A stretch of DNA of 64,000 nt from Bacteroidales bacterium. Lineage in GTDB: Bacteria; Bacteroidota; Bacteroidia; Bacteroidales; WCHB1-69. The stretch is from NCBI GenBank assembly GCA_024400835.1, contig JAKSMC010000012.1, positions 1-64,000 of the forward strand. The letters run 5' to 3'. Shown here piece by piece: positions 1 to 8,517 of this stretch. The first letter of the stretch is position 1, and every line of letters begins with the position of its first letter. A model generated the notes under the pieces. It ran no database searches, had not been told where the DNA came from, and saw nothing but the letters and a program-made list of their open reading frames with translations. Position numbers and translations under genes: made by a program.

Positions 1-326
1 TTTTTTTAATTTTTTTCTCAACTCGCTGATTGTCAGCTTGAAAAAATTCATTTTTATACACTTTTTTAACAACAAAAAGTGGAAAAACATAGGATTTCAG
101 CCGAAATCAAGCTGGTTTTAGACTGGTTAGTAGAAGCGTTTTCGGAGTATTTTTTTAAAACCTGCAAAAAAGCGATAAGTTCAAGTCCATAATCAGCGTC
201 AAATATTCTTCAAAAAAACGACTTTTTTTCTCTGAAAATTTTCTCCAGAGAATATTATTTCGACATACTATATATATAGTAAAGCGAAAATGTTTCTTTG
301 AAATGGAATGTTATCAAAAAAAAGTG
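1..326. other. AT-rich intergenic region without a visible gene
   Basis: I see no coding sequence in either strand. The stretch is very AT-rich with several A/T runs. A short self-complementary TA run lies near 268-281. It probably holds the upstream region of rpsU and the end of a gene outside the window. Confidence 0.6.
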
Positions 327-334
327 TACTTTTG
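327..334 (+). promoter_or_regulatory. Bacteroidota -7 promoter element for rpsU
   Basis: TACTTTTG matches the TAnnTTTG -7 consensus of the Bacteroidota primary sigma factor. It is followed by GCCGCC, giving a leader of about 45 nt before rpsU. No clear -33 TTTG is seen at the usual 19 bp spacing. Confidence 0.7.
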
Positions 335-385
335 CCGCCGTTTTTAAAAATTTAGTATTAACCAAAAAAGAAAGAGGTATTACCT

Positions 386-580
386 ATGATTATTGTTCCC
401 GTTAAAGAAGGCGATTCAATCGACAAAGCGCTCAAAAAACTGAAAAAGAAATTCGACAAAATTGGTGTGAAGAAAGAAATCCGCCAAAGACAAGAATTCA
501 CAAAGAAGAGTGTCATCAGAAGGGAGCAATTGCGTAAAGCTATTTACGTACAGCATCTTCGTGAAGCTGAAAACGAATAA
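386..580 (+). CDS. rpsU: 30S ribosomal protein S21 (bS21)
   Basis: Small basic ribosomal protein of the 30S platform, 64 aa, full length for the family. The N-terminus MIIVPVKEGDSIDKALKKLK and the lysine/arginine-rich middle are typical of bS21. In Bacteroidota, bS21 together with bS18 and bS6 is known to sequester the 3' end of 16S rRNA, which hides the anti-Shine-Dalgarno sequence. Consistent with the autoregulation proposed for this gene, a real Shine-Dalgarno-like GAGGT lies at 374-378, 7 nt before the ATG, in a phylum where such sites are rare. It is followed by its own terminator and then by xerC and hpf, the usual Bacteroidales neighbours. Confidence 0.96.
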   Translation: MIIVPVKEGDSIDKALKKLKKKFDKIGVKKEIRQRQEFTKKSVIRREQLRKAIYVQHLREAENE

Positions 581-602
581 TTAACGGCTTTACCAATCGA
601 AG

Positions 603-630
603 AAAACAGGGTTTCCCCCTGTTTTTTTTT
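603..630 (+). terminator. Rho-independent terminator after rpsU
   Basis: Nine-base stem AAAACAGGG/CCCTGTTTT with a 5-nt loop, followed by an unbroken run of T. Confidence 0.85.
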
Positions 631-669
631 AAATCACATATAATCTATTATTATATATACTATATTATA

Positions 670-1563
670 ATGTTTGACATACAGCCTTTTATTGATTATT
701 TGAAATACGAAAAAAGAGCTTCCGTTCATACTGTTACTGCATATCAGCATGACTTGGAACAGTTTTTCGAATATGTCAAAAACAATTTAGGGCTTGATGA
801 TGTATCAAACATAACAGCAGCAGATATACGTACCTGGATTATCACCCTGTTGGAAGACAATGAACATACAGCAAGGACTGTGAACAGAAAACTCAGTTCT
901 TTAAAAGCATTTTACCGCCATGCCATGAAAATTGGAGAAGCCCATAGCAACCCCATGCTCCAAATACATTCTCCAAAATTTCAGAAAAAGCTCCCCGAGT
1001 ACGTAGAGTATACAGACATGCAAAAGCTATTCCATGATATCGAATTCGGGAAGGACTTCGATGGGGTTAGAGATCAACTTATCTTGGAAATGTTCTACGC
1101 AACGGGAATTCGGTTGTCAGAGCTATTGGGTATCAAGAAAAAAGACATAGACTATTTCAATCAAAACATTAAAGTTTTAGGGAAACGCAACAAAGAGCGT
1201 ATCATTCCATTTGGCAATAAGTTAGGCAACTTATTAACATCCTATATGGAATATTATGAAAAAATAGATGTCGAAGACAAAGAAAATAATTATATATTTG
1301 TTGCCGCTAATGGAAAGAGACTCTATCCAAAAGCAATCTATAGAATTGTCCGGAAATATCTGGATGTTGTGACTACTATTGACAAGAGAAGTCCGCATGT
1401 TATTCGCCACACGTTCGCCACTCACATGTTGAACAACGGGGCAGACCTAAATGCAATCAAGGAGATTCTCGGTCATAGCAGCCTGGCAGCCACCCAAGTA
1501 TACACGCACAACTCTATGGAGCAACTAAAATCTATTTACGAACAAGCCCATCCCAGGGCATAA
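670..1563 (+). CDS. xerC: Tyrosine recombinase XerC/XerD family
   Basis: Site-specific recombinase that, with a partner Xer protein, resolves chromosome dimers at dif. It has 297 aa, the normal Xer length. An N-terminal SAM-like core-binding domain (about 1-100) is followed by the catalytic domain. The catalytic set is complete: R148 in ATGIRLSEL, K172 in the beta hairpin, H243-x-x-R246 in HVIRH, H269 in LGH, and nucleophile Y278 in QVYTH. Its place between rpsU and hpf is the housekeeping xer position in Bacteroidales, so I take it as chromosomal Xer, not a mobile-element integrase. XerC versus XerD cannot be decided from sequence alone. Confidence 0.9.
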   Translation: MFDIQPFIDYLKYEKRASVHTVTAYQHDLEQFFEYVKNNLGLDDVSNITAADIRTWIITLLEDNEHTARTVNRKLSSLKAFYRHAMKIGEAHSNPMLQIHSPKFQKKLPEYVEYTDMQKLFHDIEFGKDFDGVRDQLILEMFYATGIRLSELLGIKKKDIDYFNQNIKVLGKRNKERIIPFGNKLGNLLTSYMEYYEKIDVEDKENNYIFVAANGKRLYPKAIYRIVRKYLDVVTTIDKRSPHVIRHTFATHMLNNGADLNAIKEILGHSSLAATQVYTHNSMEQLKSIYEQAHPRA

Positions 1564-1566
1564 ACA

Positions 1567-1574
1567 AAGGAGGT
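1567..1574 (+). promoter_or_regulatory. Consensus Shine-Dalgarno site of hpf
   Basis: AAGGAGGT is fully complementary to the 16S rRNA 3' end and lies 4 nt before the hpf ATG. Such a strong site is unusual in Bacteroidota, where the anti-SD is normally hidden on the ribosome. Confidence 0.8.
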
Positions 1575-1578
1575 TACT

Positions 1579-1881
1579 ATGACGATTAACATTTCTTCCG
1601 TACACTTCAAAGCGGATCAAAAGTTAGAAGATTTCATCAACGAAAAAGTTGAGAAACTTAACAAAGTTCATGACGGAATCATTAATGCCGAAGTGATTTT
1701 GAAATTAGAGAACACCGACACTCCCGAGAACAAGACCGTCGAAATCCGCATGCAAATCAAGGGCAACGATGCAATTGCCGACAAAACAGCCAAAAGCTTC
1801 GAAGAAGCTACCGACCTTGCTGTCGATGCTTTGAAAAAGCAACTTCTCAAAATCAAAGAAAAAGAGCAAAACAAAAGATAG
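1579..1881 (+). CDS. hpf: Ribosome hibernation promoting factor, short form
   Basis: RaiA/HPF family protein of 100 aa. It binds the 30S subunit in the tRNA/mRNA channel in slow growth and silences or stores ribosomes. The fold pattern (beta strand INISSVHFKAD, helix KLEDFINEKVEKL, strands carrying AEVILKLE and KTVEIRMQIKG, and a C-terminal helix) fits the short form. There is no C-terminal dimerisation domain as in long HPF. It starts 15 nt after the xerC stop with a perfect Shine-Dalgarno sequence, so it is probably co-transcribed with xerC but under separate translational control. The usual downstream tRNA cluster and tuf are absent here and found about 14 kb away. Confidence 0.93.
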   Translation: MTINISSVHFKADQKLEDFINEKVEKLNKVHDGIINAEVILKLENTDTPENKTVEIRMQIKGNDAIADKTAKSFEEATDLAVDALKKQLLKIKEKEQNKR

Positions 1882-1902
1882 TATATAACCCTATCCCATA
1901 AA

Positions 1903-1930
1903 AAAATCGTTCTCTTTCGAGAACGATTTT
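1903..1930. terminator. Bidirectional terminator between hpf and the SIMPL gene
   Basis: Perfect 12-bp stem AAAATCGTTCTC/GAGAACGATTTT with loop TTTC. A-runs and T-runs flank it, so it can stop transcription from both convergent genes. Confidence 0.9.
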
Positions 1931-1931
1931 T

Positions 1932-2666
1932 TTATTTCACCGTATATGTAAGGCGCATATTTATGCTCACATGTTTCTGTTTAGAGGAGGTATTAAAAGC
2001 GCCACCCCATGAGTAACTGTCTTCCGAAGAATTCGGCGCCGTAATTTGAAAGACTCCTGCCGTAGCGGTTTTCAAATCCCCAAGCTTTCCTCCCGCATTC
2101 TTAGTAATAGTCTCAGCACGTTCCCGCGCATTCTTGGATGCCTCAGCCAACATTTCAATTTTCAAGTCAGCTAATTTCGTATAATAATATTCCGGTTCTT
2201 CACTGGAGATTCTAATATTCTGGTCATACAAATCAGATATTTCACGTATGATTTTCTCAATTTTGTCCACATCTTTGGACTCAATTCGAATTCGCTGCTC
2301 TGCTTCATAGCCTTGGAACACCTCTGCCCAATGACCATCATCCCATCTTGAATCATACTTAGGACTGGTAGAGATATTCCTGAAATCCATCTCTGAATCC
2401 TTAATGCCTTTGCTTTTCAAGAACTCTTTGACAATAGAATTTTGATTTTTAACGGTCGTATAGGCTTGCTTCATATCCATATCCAGAACGTCATAGCTTA
2501 AATTCCAGACAATCAAATCGGAAGTGAAATCCTTTTCTGCCAAACCGACCACCGACACCGTTTTCACCGGTTTTTTAGTTTGATAATAAGAGATGCCTAA
2601 AGCAATCGCAGCAAAAAAGAATGCAATGCCTGCGACAATAGCGATAACAACAGAATTGTTTTTCAT
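1932..2666 (-). CDS. SIMPL-domain (DUF541) envelope protein
   Basis: Protein of 244 aa with an N-terminal signal anchor (about residues 5-27, VVIAIVAGIAFFFAAIALGISYY) and a SIMPL/DUF541 domain behind it. The family includes E. coli YggE, linked to oxidative stress, and mammalian SIMPL. The biochemical role is not known. The domain is seen from KTVSVVGLAEKDF through the C-terminal strand VSINMRLTYTV. I chose the ATG at 2666; an in-frame TTG two codons upstream is less likely. The gene converges with hpf on a shared terminator. Confidence 0.85.
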   Translation of the reverse strand: MKNNSVVIAIVAGIAFFFAAIALGISYYQTKKPVKTVSVVGLAEKDFTSDLIVWNLSYDVLDMDMKQAYTTVKNQNSIVKEFLKSKGIKDSEMDFRNISTSPKYDSRWDDGHWAEVFQGYEAEQRIRIESKDVDKIEKIIREISDLYDQNIRISSEEPEYYYTKLADLKIEMLAEASKNARERAETITKNAGGKLGDLKTATAGVFQITAPNSSEDSYSWGGAFNTSSKQKHVSINMRLTYTVK

Positions 2667-2731
2667 ATTCAATATTTTTTAGAACGATTTAGTTAACGAG
2701 CGAATGCAAATTATAGTATAATCAAGATTAA

Positions 2732-5335
2732 TTATTTAATCAACGTGACAGAGCCATGCATTGGATACGAGACCTGCCCCGACAATGTGTTGACAAAGAT
2801 TTCACAACTATAGTAGAAGACGCCATCCGAACATGGCTGATGTGAATTCTCGTCACAGCCATCCCACAAAATTGCCGGGTCTTCCGTGTGGAAAACTCTT
2901 CGGCCCCACCTGTCAAAAATAATCATGTCCACTTTGACAACCCCATGATATGGCTCAAAAGGTTGGAACAAATCATTGCTTCCATCACCATTGGGAGTGA
3001 AGACATTAGGCAAATGGTAGTCCAGACAATCGAAAATATCTATACAGACCGAATCGGTCATTGGCGACAAATTGTGGTTCGTGTCGGCAACAGCCATAGC
3101 AAAGCATCCGACTAAAACATCTGAGGCACTTATTGAATACGTGCACGGCTCAGGATAGCAGGAATTACCATCTCTGTAAAATGAGTCAATGCAAACATAC
3201 GATCCGTTCAAAGTTGGCTTATAGTATATATAATAATAGTAAGCATCCATTGCTGCGCTGTCGGAAGAGAAGGTCCATTCGAAATTGACATACTGGCAAT
3301 CCGTCGTAACCTCGGCGGTTGGAACCTCAGGAGGCTGATTGTCATGCGGGATAACACAGACCTGCTGTGAACGATTATAGAGAGGCCCAATGGTATCGGG
3401 GAGCCAATAATATCCCGTTGCACTAACATAATAGCAATAGGTCTCACTGTTACTCAACGCCACATCTTCATATCGGGTTTCGGTCGTTACACCTACCGCG
3501 TCCCACTGCGGTTCGCTGTCACTGCGTCTAAAAATAGTATAAAGGATATTGTTCCATGGCTGCTGCACGGACCAAGTCAAAGCAACGCGTCGGTCTGCAG
3601 GATTAGCCTGAAGGAATATTGTTGTCGCAGGGTCGGACACTTCTATTAAAGTATCTTGATTGAAGAAATGTACTTTGTACGAATACGCCAATTGCTGGGT
3701 ATTCAAATCATGGTCCAAATATTCAACGGTATCCTGGTTGACCGCCATAGGATTTTGATTCAACAAAGTCCAATCATCGTTGGCAGAAGATTTTCCATAT
3801 AAATCATAGAAATATGGAGGCAAGAAATTAGAAGAATCGATTTCCGGAGGACAAATCCAACGGACTTTGACAGTACCGTATAGAGAATCCGTTGTTACAA
3901 CATCCGCATTGATAATCAACGGGGCGTCATTGGCGATATGAACACAAGCCTCATCGGAGACATAACTTTCAGCACCATCCGAGAAAAGAGCCACCACTCT
4001 ATAGCAATATTCATTCGCATGATAGAGTGGAAGTATGGTGCCGTCATCTGTGAACAGAGTATCTTCCCATGCCGAAGTTGAGCCTATCCATTGATAGCCT
4101 TCATCTTCAGGCATGCCCGTTTCACAATAGTCAGGAACAAAGGGATTGCTACCCGAGCGACGATAGACATCATAGCCGACAGCATTGCTGCACACATCCG
4201 GAGACCACTGCAAATTCACGACATTCCCAGCGGCAACAGCTTGTAGATTTTCCGGCTGGGGAGCCACAACTTGTATATGCGAAGTGTTAAAAGAAACCAG
4301 TTCGACCTGTGGCCCGTCATCTTGCGCTTTGAATAAAACCTCATAAGGGAGTTTCTTCACATGTGAGCAATTGGTATTCCACACAAAATGCGTCATATAA
4401 TCCACACTATCCGTTATAGGCATAAATTGAGCAGGAGAATCCGCGACATATAATGGCTCGCCCGTAGCCGTCAAAGTGACGTTGACAGAAGTGTTATCAT
4501 ACACATGGACTTCCAAATCAAGCGATGTTCCTGCGAGGATGCAGGTATCGGGGACCAGAATGACAGGCGGTTGGTTGTTGCAAGGAGCAATCGTAATCTG
4601 CATATCCCGGACCATACTGCTTATGAGCATTCCATTTCTCCATTCCTGGATCAGAATGGCGATGTTATATTCTCCGGCCATGGTCGGGCTATCCCAAACC
4701 AACTCACCGGTGATAGAATCTATTCGAATAAAATTTGATGCATTAGGCAGCTGATATCCGGGAATATCCTCTCCATTATAGCCGCGACAATCTATCAAAC
4801 TATAAGAAAGACTATCTCCATCGGCATCAAAAGCACCTGGATTATGATAATAAGTGACATTCGTACAGCCGTTGTCAATAGGCGGAGTCAACAATTGCGG
4901 AGATGAATTTCCGCCGACAAACGGATTGATGACAATAATAGTTTCAATAAAAAACGGGACTTCAACAGAGCTTGGTATATTGACAATGCCTGCATTTCGG
5001 TTCGGATCCTCAAAGGTCACGTGAAAAGTGCCGGATGCAGAAAAGGTATGTTGGCAGACATAAATGTTCCTACTTATATCATTTGGAAGATTGACTTTTT
5101 GGGTTCTGGCAATAATAGAAGTTGTTCCATCTCCCCAAGAGACCTCGATTTCGGGTCTGTCCGCGGGGCTCGGCGTGTACGTATAAGTCGTAACTGTGAA
5201 CTCATACGTCAAGCCTGACACATAGGTATAACTGATTTCTCCTGCACGTTGGTGTGTTGCATACGCCGTCAGGCCGCACAATAACATGCAGCAGCACAAA
5301 AAAACACGCAGACCATATTTCAAAATTTCATTCAT
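2732..5335 (-). CDS. Large secreted protein with type-B T9SS (gliding-associated) C-terminal domain
   Basis: Probable cell-surface cargo of the type IX secretion system, 867 aa from the ATG at 5335. It has a signal peptide (LRVFLCCCMLLCGLTAYA, cleavage near AYA-THQ), a PKD-like N-terminal region with a SWGDGT turn, and at least two fibronectin-III-like repeats (NVVNLQWSPD, RVALTWSVQQ). The C-terminus is a gliding-motility-associated type-B sorting domain: LPNVFTPNGDGSNDLF, then IFDRWGRRVF, LWDG, SDGVFYYSCEI and a final strand ending TLIK. Type-B cargo normally needs a SprF/PorP-family partner; one PorP paralogue lies at 46.1 kb. It begins 1 nt past the stop of the sugar acetyltransferase gene, so it belongs to the same operon. 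An in-frame ATG at 5359 would overlap that gene and give a longer n-region. No enzyme motif is visible. Confidence 0.88.
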   Translation of the reverse strand: MNEILKYGLRVFLCCCMLLCGLTAYATHQRAGEISYTYVSGLTYEFTVTTYTYTPSPADRPEIEVSWGDGTTSIIARTQKVNLPNDISRNIYVCQHTFSASGTFHVTFEDPNRNAGIVNIPSSVEVPFFIETIIVINPFVGGNSSPQLLTPPIDNGCTNVTYYHNPGAFDADGDSLSYSLIDCRGYNGEDIPGYQLPNASNFIRIDSITGELVWDSPTMAGEYNIAILIQEWRNGMLISSMVRDMQITIAPCNNQPPVILVPDTCILAGTSLDLEVHVYDNTSVNVTLTATGEPLYVADSPAQFMPITDSVDYMTHFVWNTNCSHVKKLPYEVLFKAQDDGPQVELVSFNTSHIQVVAPQPENLQAVAAGNVVNLQWSPDVCSNAVGYDVYRRSGSNPFVPDYCETGMPEDEGYQWIGSTSAWEDTLFTDDGTILPLYHANEYCYRVVALFSDGAESYVSDEACVHIANDAPLIINADVVTTDSLYGTVKVRWICPPEIDSSNFLPPYFYDLYGKSSANDDWTLLNQNPMAVNQDTVEYLDHDLNTQQLAYSYKVHFFNQDTLIEVSDPATTIFLQANPADRRVALTWSVQQPWNNILYTIFRRSDSEPQWDAVGVTTETRYEDVALSNSETYCYYVSATGYYWLPDTIGPLYNRSQQVCVIPHDNQPPEVPTAEVTTDCQYVNFEWTFSSDSAAMDAYYYYIYYKPTLNGSYVCIDSFYRDGNSCYPEPCTYSISASDVLVGCFAMAVADTNHNLSPMTDSVCIDIFDCLDYHLPNVFTPNGDGSNDLFQPFEPYHGVVKVDMIIFDRWGRRVFHTEDPAILWDGCDENSHQPCSDGVFYYSCEIFVNTLSGQVSYPMHGSVTLIK

Positions 5336-5336
5336 G

Positions 5337-5903
5337 CTACAACTCTGTAACTTTTCCATCTTTTAACTGGTAGTGCGATCCGCTCTCGGGACAAACAGCG
5401 AAACCATATTCGTCAAACTCCAATTTGTGGCCCAAGGCACTCACCCACCCTATCTGTCTGGATGGATTCCCGACAACAAGGGCATAATCGGGGACAGTCT
5501 TTGTCACAACGGTACCAGCGCCAATGAAAGCATACCGTCCGATATCATGTCCGCATACAATCGTGGCATTAGCCCCTATAGTAGCGCCCTTCCTGACAAG
5601 AGTCTTACGGAATTCATCCTTACGGTTGACGAAACTTCTCGGATTAACCACATTGGTAAAAACCATTGACGGTCCTAAAAACACATCGTCTTCGCAGACC
5701 ACGCCATCATATATTGAAACATTATTCTGTATTTTAACATTATCACCCAAGATGACACCAGACGCGACAAAGACATTCTGACCGATATTACATTGTCTAC
5801 CGATTTTACAATCTGACATAATATGAGAGAAATGCCAAATTTTTGTTTCGTCTCCAATCTGGCAATTTTCATCAACAACGGCTGTGGGGTGAATATATGT
5901 CAT
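5337..5903 (-). CDS. Left-handed beta-helix N-acetyltransferase, WbpD/WlbB type
   Basis: Protein of 188 aa made largely of hexapeptide repeats (for example [58 protein letters not shown]). This is the trimeric left-handed beta-helix fold of WbpD/WlbB. Those enzymes acetylate the 3-amino group of UDP-2-acetamido-3-amino-2,3-dideoxyglucuronate. Pairing with a WbpE-like aminotransferase 3 nt upstream strongly supports this step. The product would be UDP-GlcNAc(3NAc)A or a related diacetamido sugar for LPS or glycan synthesis. The dehydrogenase for the preceding step (WbpB/WlbA type) is not in the window. A PglD- or QdtC-like acetyltransferase is the main alternative. Confidence 0.85.
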   Translation of the reverse strand: MTYIHPTAVVDENCQIGDETKIWHFSHIMSDCKIGRQCNIGQNVFVASGVILGDNVKIQNNVSIYDGVVCEDDVFLGPSMVFTNVVNPRSFVNRKDEFRKTLVRKGATIGANATIVCGHDIGRYAFIGAGTVVTKTVPDYALVVGNPSRQIGWVSALGHKLEFDEYGFAVCPESGSHYQLKDGKVTEL

Positions 5904-5906
5904 AAT

Positions 5907-7031
5907 TTAAAATGTTAAAAGGATGTCTGTTATATATTTTATTTGCTCTTCTGAAAGTTCGGTGTGCATAGGTAATGACAGCACTCGCTGTGAAAGTTCC
6001 TCCGCAACCGGGAATTCACCTGGAGCGTATCCGAGGTTTTCATACGCGCGTTGCAAATGAATGGGCATCGGATAATATATGGCCGACGGGACACCTGAAT
6101 CAGATAATTTGTCCATTATACAGGTTCTATCTAAGCCATTCAATTTAAGCGTATATTGATGGAACACGTGAGTAGAAAACGGCGAAACCGCCGGGCACTG
6201 GAAGCCCTTATTTCCAGATAATATATCCGTATAACGTTTTGCAGCCAATTGTCTTGCAGCGATGTAATCGTCAAGATATTTCAATTTCACTCGCAAAACC
6301 GCAGCCTGCAGAGAGTCCAATCTTGAATTTACGCCCACGCAATCATAGTGATAACGCCGGGGCATGCCATGGTTGGCCAATTTTCGGATTTTTTCTGCCA
6401 AAACATCATTTTGCGTAAACAAGGCTCCGCCGTCACCGTAACAGCCCAGATTCTTTGACGGAAAAAACGACGTACAGCCAATAGTTCCCATCGTACCTGC
6501 CTGGCGGGCACTGCCGTCGGAGAATCGAACTTCCGCGCCAATGGCCTGGCACGCATCTTCCACAACATAAAGTTGATGTTTTTCCGCTATCGAGAGAATT
6601 CTCTCCATATCCGCGCACTGTCCGAAAAGGTGCACTGGCAAGATCACTTTCGTTCGCGATGTTATAGCATTCTCCAATTGGTCGACATCCATATTGAATG
6701 AGTCTGGCAGGACATCTACCAAAACGGGTTTCAAGCCCAGCAGGCAAATCACTTCGATAGTAGAAACAAATGTGAACGGCACCGTGATGACTTCGTCACC
6801 GGGTTCCAGGTCCAAAGACATCAATGCCAACTGCAAGGCATCCGTACCGCTGGCACAAGTAATCGCATGGGCGGCATGCGTATAAGCGGCAAGCTCGGAT
6901 TGGAACATTGCCACATCCGGGCCATTGATGAAGCGCGCAGCATCCACCACGCCCTGCATTGCGTTGTCAATTTCGTCTTTTATCTTCAGATATTGAGTCT
7001 GAAGATCTACCATTTGTATTTTATTCATCAT
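5907..7031 (-). CDS. DegT/DnrJ/EryC1/StrS aminotransferase, WbpE/WlbC type (PorR-like)
   Basis: PLP-dependent sugar aminotransferase, about 374 aa, full length. It probably installs the 3-amino group on UDP-3-keto-GlcNAc-uronate. Family marks are the cofactor region CASGTDALQLAL, the DACQAIGA segment, and the Schiff-base lysine in SFFPSKNLGCYGDGGA. Start: a TTG at 7049 lies inside the -7 promoter element and cannot be used; the tandem ATG at 7031/7028 is the sensible start. The operon is aminotransferase, acetyltransferase, T9SS cargo. In Porphyromonas gingivalis the WbpE homologue PorR is needed for anionic LPS and thus for surface anchoring of T9SS cargo. A similar role here is inference. 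Confidence 0.87.
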   Translation of the reverse strand: MMNKIQMVDLQTQYLKIKDEIDNAMQGVVDAARFINGPDVAMFQSELAAYTHAAHAITCASGTDALQLALMSLDLEPGDEVITVPFTFVSTIEVICLLGLKPVLVDVLPDSFNMDVDQLENAITSRTKVILPVHLFGQCADMERILSIAEKHQLYVVEDACQAIGAEVRFSDGSARQAGTMGTIGCTSFFPSKNLGCYGDGGALFTQNDVLAEKIRKLANHGMPRRYHYDCVGVNSRLDSLQAAVLRVKLKYLDDYIAARQLAAKRYTDILSGNKGFQCPAVSPFSTHVFHQYTLKLNGLDRTCIMDKLSDSGVPSAIYYPMPIHLQRAYENLGYAPGEFPVAEELSQRVLSLPMHTELSEEQIKYITDILLTF

Positions 7032-7046
7032 TATAAAAAAGAAGCG

Positions 7047-7054
7047 CAAAGATA
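7047..7054 (-). promoter_or_regulatory. -7 promoter element of the aminotransferase operon
   Basis: TATCTTTG on the minus strand, about 15 nt before the ATG pair at 7031/7028. The leader is therefore very short. Confidence 0.72.
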
Positions 7055-7166
7055 ATATTTCCTTTGGAAACTATTATTTGTAGGAACGATAAAATAAGTA
7101 ACATTAAAAATTGATAAGTATTGTATAGAAGAAAAAATATTTATGAAAGGAAACCGCATTTCAGAA

Positions 7167-7197
7167 TTTGCGCCTTTGTCCCTTTTTTGTATCTTTG
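7167..7197 (+). promoter_or_regulatory. Complete Bacteroidota promoter for the DUF1015 gene
   Basis: -33 TTTG at 7167-7170 and -7 TATCTTTG at 7190-7197 with a 19-bp spacer, the consensus layout, 46 nt before the ATG. Confidence 0.82.
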
Positions 7198-7243
7198 CCG
7201 CCTCAAAACTCAAACACAATAATTATTTTAAAATATTAATATT

Positions 7244-8509
7244 ATGTCCATTATCAAACCGTTCAGAGGCTTCCGTCCTCCAAAAGAAATCGTAGAAAAA
7301 TTAGCTTCCCGTCCTTATGACGTACTCAACACCGAAGAAGCACGCCAAGAATGCGAAGGCAATCCTTACAGTCTTCTCCATGTCACCAAGGCCGAAATCG
7401 ACCTTCCCGCTGGCATTAGCGACACTGATCCCGAAGTATATTTGCAAGTAGTCAAGAACTACAACGCATTCAAAGACTACGGCTGGTTGGTTCAAGACAA
7501 AGAAGAAAAATTGTACATCTACGCTCAGAGCATGAACCCCACAGACGCCAATGCCAAATGGCAATATGGCATTGTGGCTTGTGCTTACAGCGAAGACTAC
7601 GTGAACAAGGTCATCAAAAAACACGAATTGACACGTAAAGACAAAGAAGAAGACCGTATGCGCCACGTACGCATCACCAATGCCAACGTAGAACCGGTGT
7701 TCTTCGCATATCCGGCTATCGCCCGCATCGATGAAATCGTTGCTTCCGTAACCTGCAAGGAACCGATTTACGACTTCGTAGCCAAAGAAGACGGCTTCGG
7801 CCACAGATTCTGGGTTATTGACGACCGCAAACTCATTGACGAATTGGTTGAAATCTTCGACAAACAAGTTCCCGCAATGTACATCGCCGATGGTCACCAC
7901 CGTAGCGCTGCCGCTGCCCTTGTTGGACAAGAAAAGAAAGAACACAATCCTAACCACACCGGCAAAGAAGAATACAACTACTTCATGACCGTCATCTTCC
8001 CCGACAACCAATTGAACGTCATCGACTACAACCGCGTTGTGAAAGATCTCAACGGCCTCACCAAAGAACAATTCCTCAATGCTTTGAACGAAGCATACAC
8101 CGTAGAGGACATGGGCACAGAAATTTACCAACCTTCCAAATTGCACGAACACAGCATGTATTTGGATGGCCATTGGTATAAGATGGTTGCAAAAGCCGGC
8201 AAATATGATGACAACGATCCTATCGGTGTACTGGATGTTAAAATCCTCAGCGACCATGTTTTGGACACCATCCTCGGCATCAAGGACCTCCGTACTGACA
8301 AACGTATCGACTTCGTTGGCGGTATCCGCGGATTAGGCGAACTCAAACGTCGCGTTGACAGCGGCGAAATGACCGTTGCATTCGCACTTTATCCAGTATC
8401 TATGCAACAAATCATCGACATCGCCGACACTGGCAACATCATGCCTCCGAAGACCACTTGGTTCGAACCGAAACTTCGTTCCGGCCTCGTTATTCATGAA
8501 TTAGCATAA
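7244..8509 (+). CDS. DUF1015 family protein (ParB/SerK-like?)
   Basis: Conserved protein of 421 aa, full length for DUF1015. The N-terminus IIKPFRGFRPP and YDVLNTEEAR, and the central ADGHHRSAAA block, are family hallmarks. The DGHHR motif resembles the nucleotide-binding loop of ParB/sulfiredoxin-like proteins such as the archaeal ADP-dependent serine kinase SerK. From memory, DUF1015 genes often sit beside serA and serC in Bacteroides, which would agree with a serine-related role, but no serine genes are near here. The strong promoter and even codon use suggest good expression. It appears to form an operon with the glycosyltransferase 8 nt downstream. Function remains unproven. Confidence 0.85.
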   Translation: MSIIKPFRGFRPPKEIVEKLASRPYDVLNTEEARQECEGNPYSLLHVTKAEIDLPAGISDTDPEVYLQVVKNYNAFKDYGWLVQDKEEKLYIYAQSMNPTDANAKWQYGIVACAYSEDYVNKVIKKHELTRKDKEEDRMRHVRITNANVEPVFFAYPAIARIDEIVASVTCKEPIYDFVAKEDGFGHRFWVIDDRKLIDELVEIFDKQVPAMYIADGHHRSAAAALVGQEKKEHNPNHTGKEEYNYFMTVIFPDNQLNVIDYNRVVKDLNGLTKEQFLNALNEAYTVEDMGTEIYQPSKLHEHSMYLDGHWYKMVAKAGKYDDNDPIGVLDVKILSDHVLDTILGIKDLRTDKRIDFVGGIRGLGELKRRVDSGEMTVAFALYPVSMQQIIDIADTGNIMPPKTTWFEPKLRSGLVIHELA

Positions 8510-8517
8510 TCTGTAAA

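Noticed and set aside
670-1563. xerC as integrase of a mobile element
   Set aside because: It lies in the conserved rpsU-hpf context and no attachment repeats or element genes surround it.
7301-8257. Long open frame antisense to the DUF1015 gene
   Set aside because: It is Phe/Val-rich, a shadow of the biased codons in the sense gene, and has no promoter or family match.
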